DNA of 41,507 nucleotides from Ruminococcaceae bacterium UBA1730 (lineage in GTDB: Bacteria; Bacillota; Clostridia; Oscillospirales; Acutalibacteraceae): the NCBI GenBank assembly GCA_002315935.1, contig DCII01000021.1, forward strand, positions 1,193 to 42,699. The letters are read 5' to 3'. The notes under the pieces were generated by a model. That model was not told the DNA's origin and made no database searches. It saw nothing but the letters and a program-made list of their open reading frames with translations. The translations under genes and the position numbers were made by a program. Within the stretch, counting starts at the first letter, position 1. Each line of letters starts with the position of its first letter. Positions 14,555 through 21,249 of the stretch are shown here, piece after piece.

Positions 14555-15187
14555 GTGGCGTTTGATTTTAAAAAGGAATTCAAAGAATTCTATATGCCGA
14601 AGAACAAACCGGAAATTATCAATATTCCGAAAATGAATTATATTGCCGTGAGAGGAAAGGGTAATCCGAATGATGAAGACGGCGAATACAAAAAGGCGAT
14701 GAATGTTTTATACGGAGTAGCATTCACTCTGAAAATGAGTTATAAATCCGATTATAAAATTGAAGGCTTTTTTGAATATGTTGTTCCTCCGCTTGAAGGC
14801 TTCTGGTGGCAGGATGATGTTGACGGCATTGATTATTCCGACAAATCAACATTCAGATGGATTTCGGTTATCAGACTTCCTGATTTTGTTACGGAAAAGG
14901 ATTTCAGATGGGCTGTTGAAACCGCAACCAAAAAGAAAAAAGCTGATTTTTCGTCTGCCGAATTTCTGACCGTTGAAGAGGGTCTCTGTGTTCAGATTAT
15001 GCACACGGGTTCGTTTGACGATGAACCTGCAACGGTTGAAATCATGGATAAATTCATCGCCGAAAACGGCTATGTGAATGATTTTTCAAGCGAAAGAATT
15101 CATCATGAAATCTATATGAGCGACGCAAGAAAGGTTGCTCCCGAAAAGCTTAAAACAGTTATCAGACATCCGATAAGGAAGGCTTAA
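14555..15187 (+). CDS. GyrI-like small-molecule-binding domain protein
   Basis: This 210-residue cytoplasmic protein matches the stand-alone GyrI-like (SOUL/AraC effector-binding-like) family of Firmicutes. Recognisable features are the opening DFKKEFKEFY, the PKMNYIAVRGKGNPN segment, and paired aromatics in VVPPLEGFWWQDD, followed by a second half-repeat ending in HHEIYMSDARK. Members bind small molecules, and some hydrolyse cyclopropanoid drugs. No DNA-binding domain is attached. The start is GTG at 14555 with GGTGAT upstream, 12 nt after the hydrolase stop, so they are probably cotranscribed. Its role with a secreted hydrolase is unknown. Confidence 0.82.
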   Translation: MAFDFKKEFKEFYMPKNKPEIINIPKMNYIAVRGKGNPNDEDGEYKKAMNVLYGVAFTLKMSYKSDYKIEGFFEYVVPPLEGFWWQDDVDGIDYSDKSTFRWISVIRLPDFVTEKDFRWAVETATKKKKADFSSAEFLTVEEGLCVQIMHTGSFDDEPATVEIMDKFIAENGYVNDFSSERIHHEIYMSDARKVAPEKLKTVIRHPIRKA

Positions 15188-15191
15188 GAAT

Positions 15192-15509
15192 ATGTGTAAG
15201 ATTGAAAATATTCAGTATAAATATCTCTGCGGAGCGGTTGACCTTTTCAACGCAGGTACGAACGAATTCACGGGTTCGCTTCCTGCAAAGGACGGAACAA
15301 AGGGAATCTATTCAAATGAATTCAGATACAGGGTTATAGTTTACGCAGAGGATAAAACTCCGCTCAGGGTTGTTGCTTCTTATTACTGGGGATGGCAGTG
15401 CTTTTCGGTTACCGATGATTCGCTGAAAACAACAAAGGAATTTGAAGCTTCGGTTGAGGGCACGGCAGAGGCCTGTGCATGGCTTCAGAGTGAATACGAT
15501 AAGGCTTAA
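15192..15509 (+). CDS. Small protein of unknown function
   Basis: A 105-residue protein that I do not recognise. It has no signal peptide or membrane segment. It contains aromatic stretches (YKYLCGAVDLF, ASYYWGWQCF) and an acidic C-terminal helix (EGTAEACAWLQSEYDK), suggesting a small alpha/beta fold. It follows the GyrI-like gene by 4 nt with a weak AAGG site and is probably the last gene of that operon. Its TAA stop overlaps the stop of the convergent glycoside-hydrolase-like gene by 4 nt. Confidence 0.75.
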   Translation: MCKIENIQYKYLCGAVDLFNAGTNEFTGSLPAKDGTKGIYSNEFRYRVIVYAEDKTPLRVVASYYWGWQCFSVTDDSLKTTKEFEASVEGTAEACAWLQSEYDKA

Positions 15510-17614
15510 GCATTTTTTTCAAACCAATATTCCGAAACAACAAATCCGACTGTCGGCTCGGTTATTTCAAGCTCTATGCATCCGTTTTCGATTATTTTTT
15601 CCGGAATGTCATAAACAATGCTCTGATAGCCGTCTGCAAGGAAAAGCTTTTCAAAGGCTTCATCTCTACTGCCGCCGAATCCGGCTCCGTCAAATATAAT
15701 ATTACCGTTAACCGAAACCTTGTGATGTTCAATTCCGTCATGGTTTCGGTTTTTATATGTTATGCGGAGAATGTAATTTCCGCCCGTCAGACCCGCAACC
15801 CTCGTTCTGAAATTGAAGTGGTCGAAGCTTCGGAGCATACACATCGGTAGATTTTCGTTTTTGTTCTGATCGCCCTTGAAATCAAAATAAAATTCGCCGT
15901 CCTGCTGACCGCAGACCGCAAAGCCGTCAAACGCAAACGAAAAATAATATTCATCCTTTGCCGTTTTTCCACGGTTGATTATGCGGATAAGCTCGCTCTG
16001 CGAAAGACCGCTTTTAATTTTATTGAGAAGATATTTTCTGTCTGTAATCGGCATATCAATCGTTTCGAGAACACAGCCTCTTTCCCATGACATACCCTTG
16101 AAATTCTCAACATCAAGCTGTAATCCGATTTCATCAAAGAGTGTTTGTGCCATCGGGAACAATGATGCTCTCAACGCTTTATATTCATCATCATAATCCG
16201 TTTCGAGAATTTTTTTCGCTTCGGCAATGTTTCCTTTAAAAATCTGCGATTCGGCTTTTTTCAGAAGCTTCAATTCAAAAATTCTTCTGTCACGCACTGC
16301 TTTGTCACAGGCTGAACGGAAGAGGAGAAGATTGAATCTCCAGTTATCCCTTATATTGAGCTTTCTGAGTAGCTCGTATGTCGGCTCAACGCTGACGCTG
16401 TATTCGGGTGCGGTATTCCAATTCTGCTCAAGCCCCAGAATGCCGTCTGCAACGATGTTTTCATCAGCTCCGACAAAGAATAATCTTGAATATTGCCTTA
16501 ATATTTCTTTCAGAGAAGCATAAAAATCAAAGTCAAGAGCACTCCATATCACCTTGTTAACATCATCGTGAATGCCCTCGGAATATGAAATCTGACCGTC
16601 AACATACTGCCTTGTTCTCTTGTGAAGAAGCTGATATTCAAGAGGTCTCGGGTTGACACATTCACGGCTCAGGGTTGATGCCCATGCAAAATGCCAGTCC
16701 TCACGCAGAAAATGAACGGGTGTTTCGCAACGGATATTATGAGAAATATCGGGAAAATGCTCAAGCGGATAGCGTTTATCGATTGTTCTCCTCAAATCAT
16801 CAAGCGGCATTGCGTGATTCGGAGCATAGATTATGCCGTCAATTTCTTCGGGACAGTCGTTCATGAGCTTCGTGAAGCGTTCCCGCCAATCGGGATATTC
16901 ATGCGGAGCCTGTGCAGAGGGCAACAATTCAATATCGGGGAAGCGAGCGGAAAAAGCCTGCTTTATTTTTTTGCATCTTCTCAGAAAATCCTCGGGGAGC
17001 AGGTCACCGGGGTCACCTCCCGGAATGAAGAGAGAAGTTATCTTCGGCAGATTGCCGTATACATCAAGCATTTCGGCAATTGTTTCTTCATCTGTTTTGC
17101 TCTTGCGGAGAGAATACCAGACCGTCAGCTCCGCATCAAATTCCTCACAGCAGGAGGAAATAATTTCAAACGCTTCTTTGAAATCATATTTCATGAGAAC
17201 GGTTCTTTTATCGGTTGCGGAATAGCTTGTTTCAACGGTATTAAGTCCGAAATACATTAGCTCAAGAATATATCTGCGAAACTGCTCTCTGCTCCATGCT
17301 TCATATGAATTGCTCATGTCCGTGTAGCCGATTCCGTGACCTCTTTTCGGCATATCGGGCGAAAATGAGCCGAATGCTTCATCAAGAATTACGGGTTTTC
17401 CGTTTTCCGAAACGGTATTACGCAAAATCATGCCTATGCCGTAAATAAGCCCACGAAGGCGGTGAGCGGAAACGGTTATTCCGTTATTTTCGCAAACGGA
17501 AAAGCCTTCGTCATCGCTTTCGTTTTCAATGATAAATCTGATATTTATTTTTTCGTTGAAGCGTGAATTCCATTCTTCATTGAATATTTCATTGGCTTTG
17601 ATTTCAGGTTTCAT
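15506..17614 (-). CDS. Glycoside-hydrolase-like protein (GH20/GH67-type N-terminus and barrel)
   Basis: This 702-residue protein has no signal peptide, so it is probably cytoplasmic. Residues about 20-70 fit the small alpha/beta domain that precedes the barrel in GH20 and GH67 enzymes (GITVSAHRLRGLIYGIGMILR). A barrel follows: KRGHGIGYTDMSNSYEAW, the FGLNTVE strand, and later YSEGIHDDVNKVIWSALDFD, which I recall from uncharacterised GH20-like proteins of Planctomycetes and gut bacteria. The last 200 residues look like a beta-sandwich, possibly carbohydrate-binding. I cannot name the catalytic acids with certainty; E in YSEG is one candidate. Divergence from the KDG kinase/aldolase operon over shared promoter DNA suggests it releases a uronic-type sugar for that pathway. 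Family number and substrate are unknown. Confidence 0.68.
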   Translation of the reverse strand: MKPEIKANEIFNEEWNSRFNEKINIRFIIENESDDEGFSVCENNGITVSAHRLRGLIYGIGMILRNTVSENGKPVILDEAFGSFSPDMPKRGHGIGYTDMSNSYEAWSREQFRRYILELMYFGLNTVETSYSATDKRTVLMKYDFKEAFEIISSCCEEFDAELTVWYSLRKSKTDEETIAEMLDVYGNLPKITSLFIPGGDPGDLLPEDFLRRCKKIKQAFSARFPDIELLPSAQAPHEYPDWRERFTKLMNDCPEEIDGIIYAPNHAMPLDDLRRTIDKRYPLEHFPDISHNIRCETPVHFLREDWHFAWASTLSRECVNPRPLEYQLLHKRTRQYVDGQISYSEGIHDDVNKVIWSALDFDFYASLKEILRQYSRLFFVGADENIVADGILGLEQNWNTAPEYSVSVEPTYELLRKLNIRDNWRFNLLLFRSACDKAVRDRRIFELKLLKKAESQIFKGNIAEAKKILETDYDDEYKALRASLFPMAQTLFDEIGLQLDVENFKGMSWERGCVLETIDMPITDRKYLLNKIKSGLSQSELIRIINRGKTAKDEYYFSFAFDGFAVCGQQDGEFYFDFKGDQNKNENLPMCMLRSFDHFNFRTRVAGLTGGNYILRITYKNRNHDGIEHHKVSVNGNIIFDGAGFGGSRDEAFEKLFLADGYQSIVYDIPEKIIENGCIELEITEPTVGFVVSEYWFEKNA

Positions 17615-17642
17615 TATCTCACTCCGATTTTTTGATAAAAAG

Positions 17643-17671
17643 ATTATAGCTGTTATCTTGTTTTATTTCAA
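17643..17671 (-). promoter_or_regulatory. Promoter of the glycoside-hydrolase-like gene
   Basis: On the minus strand, -35 TTGAAA (17666-17671), 17-nt spacer and perfect -10 TATAAT (17643-17648), about 29 nt before the start codon. It overlaps the promoter of the opposite operon. Confidence 0.7.
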
Positions 17672-17686
17672 TAATACTGTTATAAT
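17658..17686 (+). promoter_or_regulatory. Promoter of the KDPG aldolase/KDG kinase operon
   Basis: -35 TTGTTT (17658-17663), 17-nt spacer and perfect -10 TATAAT (17681-17686), 33 nt before the chosen eda start. The -35 hexamers of the two divergent promoters are only 2 nt apart, so the polymerases cannot bind both at once. Confidence 0.7.
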
Positions 17687-17719
17687 TTTATAAACATTAT
17701 TTTTCGGGGGATGCAGAAA

Positions 17720-18322
17720 ATGAAACTGAATTTCGGAGAAAACAGAATTATTCCCGTTGTTGTTATCAATAAAATTGAAGATACTCTTTCCACAATAAAT
17801 GCACTGAAAAACGGCGGAATAACCGTTGCGGAAATAACCCTCCGCACTGAATGTGCTGCAGAAGCAATTAAGCTTGCAAGCGAAAAAACAGAAGGCGTTA
17901 TCATCGGTGCAGGAACGGTTATTAATGCAGAGCAATGCAGAAATGCAATTGCCTCGGGAGCGGTTTTTATTGTTTCGCCGGGATTTTCGGAAGAGGTTTT
18001 TGAGGTCTGCAAAGAAAAAAATATTCCGTATCTGCCCGGAGCTGTTACGGCAACGGAGATTATGAATCTAATTGCTCACGGAATAACAACGGTCAAATTC
18101 TTCCCTGCCGAGGCCGCAGGAGGACTTGCAACCATGAAAGCTCTTGCTTCGGCATTTGTGGGCATAGATTTTATTCCGACAGGTGGAATAAGCGAAGAAA
18201 ACATGAAGAAATATCTCGATGCTCCGTTTGTCAGAGCAATCGGCGGAAGCTGGATGCTCAAGGGCACTCCCGAGGAAATCGAAGCAAAAACCAAATCCGC
18301 AGTTGAGGAGGCAAACAGATGA
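17720..18322 (+). CDS. eda: 2-dehydro-3-deoxy-phosphogluconate (KDPG) aldolase
   Basis: This 200-residue class I aldolase splits 2-keto-3-deoxy-6-phosphogluconate into pyruvate and glyceraldehyde 3-phosphate. In this numbering E38 and R42 lie in AEITLRT, and the Schiff-base lysine is K126 in TTVKFFPAE. GAGTVIN and PTGGIS are the phosphate and substrate loops. I chose the ATG at 17720 because GGGGG (17706-17710) is 9 nt upstream; the ATG at 17711 touches that run. It is the first gene of the sugar-acid operon and overlaps kdgK by 4 nt. Some members also act on 4-hydroxy-2-oxoglutarate or KDPGal; the kinase next door favours KDPG. Confidence 0.94.
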   Translation: MKLNFGENRIIPVVVINKIEDTLSTINALKNGGITVAEITLRTECAAEAIKLASEKTEGVIIGAGTVINAEQCRNAIASGAVFIVSPGFSEEVFEVCKEKNIPYLPGAVTATEIMNLIAHGITTVKFFPAEAAGGLATMKALASAFVGIDFIPTGGISEENMKKYLDAPFVRAIGGSWMLKGTPEEIEAKTKSAVEEANR

Positions 18323-19302
18323 AGGTAACAGCTTTCGGAGAAATAATGCTCCGTTTATCGCCCGATAACCGTGACCGCTTCATGCAGGAAAAGTATTTCA
18401 GAACATATTTCGGCGGAAGCGAAGCAAACACTCTCATTGCTCTTTCAAGTCTCGGCGTTGACACATCATTTGTCACAAAGCTTCCCGAAAACGACATTGC
18501 CGATGCCTGCATCCGTGAGCTTAAAGGCAACGGAGTTGAAACCGCATTCATTGCAAGAGGCGGAAAAAGAATAGGCATTTATTATTGCGAAAACGGAGCT
18601 TCAATCCGTGGCGGAAAGGTCATTTATGACAGGCAGTTTTCGTCAATCAGCGAAGCCGACAAAAGCGATTTCTGCTGGAATGAAATTCTGAAGGATACAG
18701 ATATTTTCCATTTCACGGGCATAACAACCGCTCTGAGCGATGAGCTTGCTTCAATCACTCTTGATGCGGTTAAACAAGCAAAGGAAAAAGGCATAATCAT
18801 CAGCTGTGACCTCAACTACCGAAGAACTCTCTGGAGCGAAGAAAAAGCAAACAGGGTTATGAGAGAATTCATGCCTTATGTTGACATTCTTTTTGCAAAC
18901 ACAGGCTCTGCACTTGATGTTTTCGGCATAAACGGAAAAGATGATGAAGCTGTTATGCTGAAAATTTCGGAAGAATTCGGAATAAAAACAATTGCGTTCA
19001 CAACAAGAGAATGCAGAAATGCCGATGAAAATATCCTCGGAGGAATTCTTCTTGCAGACGGCAGGTTCTTCTCTTCAAAGAAAACCGAAGTCAATATTGT
19101 TGACCGTGTCGGCGGAGGAGACTGCTTTGATGCGGGTATTCTTTACGGACTTATAAATAAACTTTCGCCTGAGGAAACGGTTGAATTTGCAAATATCTGC
19201 AATGCTTATAAGCACACAGTCAGAGGAGATTATTGCAGACTCGATGCAGAAGAAATAAAGGCGATATGTTCGGGAAAAGCAGACGGCAGAATCAAGAGGT
19301 AA
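18319..19302 (+). CDS. kdgK: 2-keto-3-deoxygluconate kinase (PfkB family)
   Basis: This 327-residue cytoplasmic sugar kinase makes KDPG from 2-keto-3-deoxygluconate and ATP. FGGSEANT (31-38) is the substrate-binding motif of KDG kinases. The C-terminal PfkB signature reads VDRVGGGDCFDAG, with catalytic base D268 and the anion hole formed by the preceding glycines. The Gly-Gly-Gly in place of the usual GAG is a tolerated variant. Its start overlaps the eda stop (ATGA), so translation is coupled. The product feeds directly into the aldolase encoded just upstream. Other PfkB sugars are possible, but the neighbour makes KDG most likely. Confidence 0.9.
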   Translation: MKVTAFGEIMLRLSPDNRDRFMQEKYFRTYFGGSEANTLIALSSLGVDTSFVTKLPENDIADACIRELKGNGVETAFIARGGKRIGIYYCENGASIRGGKVIYDRQFSSISEADKSDFCWNEILKDTDIFHFTGITTALSDELASITLDAVKQAKEKGIIISCDLNYRRTLWSEEKANRVMREFMPYVDILFANTGSALDVFGINGKDDEAVMLKISEEFGIKTIAFTTRECRNADENILGGILLADGRFFSSKKTEVNIVDRVGGGDCFDAGILYGLINKLSPEETVEFANICNAYKHTVRGDYCRLDAEEIKAICSGKADGRIKR

Positions 19303-19306
19303 CGGC

Positions 19307-20524
19307 ATGATACTTAAAGAGAGCATTGAAATATACGGCAGAAGGGTTGAAAACCGAGTTGTGCTTCAGCCGATGGAGGGCTGTGACGGCAACGAAGACG
19401 GGAGCATCAGTGAGCTGACAAGGCGAAGATACCTGCGTTTTGCCGAAAGCGGAGCAGGAATAATATGGTTTGAAGCAACGGCAACCTCAAGAGAATGCAG
19501 AGCGAACCCCCGTCAGCTTTTTCTTGATGAAAACACCTTGCCGAGCTATAAAAAGCTTCTTTGCGAAATCAGAGAAAGGGCAATTGAAACAAGCGGAAAA
19601 GCTCCGTTGATTATTCTTCAATCCACCAACAGCGGCAGATGGAGCAAGCCGAACGGCATTCCAGAGCCGATAATAGCCTATCATAACGAGCTTTGGGAAA
19701 AGGGCAAGGAAAATCAGCCTTACATCATCGCAACGGATGAATACTGCGATGATGTTATCAAAAAATACGGCGTGGCTGCCCATCTTGCAAAGGAAGCGGA
19801 CTTTGACGGAATTGATGTCAAATGCTGTCACGGTTATCTTTTCAATGAGTTTTTGAGTGCCTTTGAAAGAAATGGCAGATATGGCGGAAAATTCGAAAAC
19901 AGAACAAGACTTTTCTTTGACTGCATAGACGAAGTGAAGAAAAACTGCGGCGATTTATTTGTCACAACAAGGTTCAACGCAACCGACACATTTCCCTATC
20001 CCTACGGCTACGGAATAAACAAGGATAGTGAAATTGACCTTTCGGAAGCGAAAAAAATCATTTCGGTTCTGAAAGAAAAAGGAATTGAGCTTATTAATCT
20101 CACCCTCGGCAATCCCTATCTCATTCCCCATATCAACCGCCCGTGCAAGGACTCACCCGAAAGTGCGGAAACGGGAATGGAGAGAATTTATAATGTCACA
20201 AAAGAACTGCAAAGGGAATTTCCAGAAATAAAATTCATCATGTCGGGACTTTCGTTCAACGGTGAAAATACGGTTGATTATGCCGAAAAGTGTCTCGAAG
20301 AAGGAGTTGCTTCTCTTGCAGGCTTCGGCAGAATGAGCTTCTGTTATCCGCAGTTCTGGAAGGATTACTGCGAAAACGGAAGGCTCAACAAGGCAAAAAC
20401 CTGCCTCGGCTGTGCCAAATGCACCGAGCTTATGCGGCACGCAAGCGTTACGGGATGCCCCGTCAGAGACGGAGAGATTTATATGCCTTATTATCGCAAA
20501 TATGTTCTCGGAGGGAAAATATGA
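19307..20524 (+). CDS. Old-yellow-enzyme-type NAD(P)H:flavin oxidoreductase with C-terminal Cys cluster
   Basis: This 405-residue protein has an FMN TIM barrel: RVVLQPMEGCDG at the start, QSTNSGRWSKP (105-115), the active-site strand DGIDVKCCHGYLFNEFLS and RYGGKFENRTR. The barrel ends with C366, C369, C372 and C384, similar to the [4Fe-4S] ligands of 2,4-dienoyl-CoA reductase, although the second gap is two residues rather than three. The FAD/NAD domain that usually follows in that class is absent, so electrons must come from a separate partner. The substrate is unknown; a C=C bond conjugated to a carbonyl is typical of the family. It starts 4 nt after kdgK and overlaps the SDR gene by 4 nt. 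Confidence 0.85.
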   Translation: MILKESIEIYGRRVENRVVLQPMEGCDGNEDGSISELTRRRYLRFAESGAGIIWFEATATSRECRANPRQLFLDENTLPSYKKLLCEIRERAIETSGKAPLIILQSTNSGRWSKPNGIPEPIIAYHNELWEKGKENQPYIIATDEYCDDVIKKYGVAAHLAKEADFDGIDVKCCHGYLFNEFLSAFERNGRYGGKFENRTRLFFDCIDEVKKNCGDLFVTTRFNATDTFPYPYGYGINKDSEIDLSEAKKIISVLKEKGIELINLTLGNPYLIPHINRPCKDSPESAETGMERIYNVTKELQREFPEIKFIMSGLSFNGENTVDYAEKCLEEGVASLAGFGRMSFCYPQFWKDYCENGRLNKAKTCLGCAKCTELMRHASVTGCPVRDGEIYMPYYRKYVLGGKI

Positions 20525-21249
20525 TAGCAGTTGTAACGGGTGGAAGCCGAGGAATAGGCCTCGCCATAGTCAGAGAGCTTATCAATAACGGATATTACTG
20601 CATTGTTGCCGCAAGGAAGGCAACTGATGAAATCAACGGGCTTGTTGCCCTCGGAAAAGCGGAATTTGTTGAATGTGATATTTCCTCAAAAGAATCAAGA
20701 AATAATCTTGTTTCTCGTCTTGAAGCGGTCGGCAGAGTTGATATGCTTGTCAACTGTGCAGGAGTTGCACCGAAAATCAGAAGGGATATGCTTGAAATCA
20801 CCGAGGAAGAATTCGATTATGTGCTTGACATAAATCAGAAGGGGACATTCTTCGTTTCGCAGGCAATTGCGAACATCATGAGGAAAAACAATTCGGGAAG
20901 AATTATTTTCATCAGCTCGCTTTCATCCTATACCGCTTCCCCCGAAAGAGCACAATACTGCATTTCGAAGGCTTCAATTTCAATGTTTACAAAGCTTTTT
21001 GCCGCAAGAATGGCTGAATACGGCGTTTCGGTTTTTGAGGTTTCGCCGGGAATAATCGAAACGGATATGACTGCCTGCGTTAAGGAAAAATATGATAATC
21101 TCATCGCAGACGGACTGACTCCGATTAAAAGAATAGGTCAGCCGGAGGATGTTGCAAGGGCAGTCGGAAGCATTTCAACGGGCAATCTTGATTTCTGCAC
21201 AGGAACGGTTATTCAGGCAGACGGAGGATTCAGCGTAAGAAGATTATGA
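20521..21249 (+). CDS. Short-chain dehydrogenase/reductase
   Basis: This 242-residue classical SDR shows the cofactor motif TGGSRGIG (6-13), NCAG near 78-81, catalytic S133, Y146 and K150 (YCISK), and PGIIETDM after the active site. In this operon it could reduce a keto-uronate, or interconvert keto forms, to give 2-keto-3-deoxygluconate. KduD and the DEH reductases of pectin and alginate degraders belong to the same superfamily. Its product would be the kinase substrate; this is inferred from context. The start is the ATG at 20521, which overlaps the upstream stop (ATGA) and follows GGAGGG. An upstream extension of the frame lies inside the previous gene and is rejected. Confidence 0.9.
   Translation: MIAVVTGGSRGIGLAIVRELINNGYYCIVAARKATDEINGLVALGKAEFVECDISSKESRNNLVSRLEAVGRVDMLVNCAGVAPKIRRDMLEITEEEFDYVLDINQKGTFFVSQAIANIMRKNNSGRIIFISSLSSYTASPERAQYCISKASISMFTKLFAARMAEYGVSVFEVSPGIIETDMTACVKEKYDNLIADGLTPIKRIGQPEDVARAVGSISTGNLDFCTGTVIQADGGFSVRRL

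Noticed and set aside
20290..20520. N-terminal extension of the SDR gene by 77 codons
   Set aside because: The extension lies inside the reductase gene in another frame; the ATG at 20521 has a good ribosome binding site and begins the Rossmann fold as expected.
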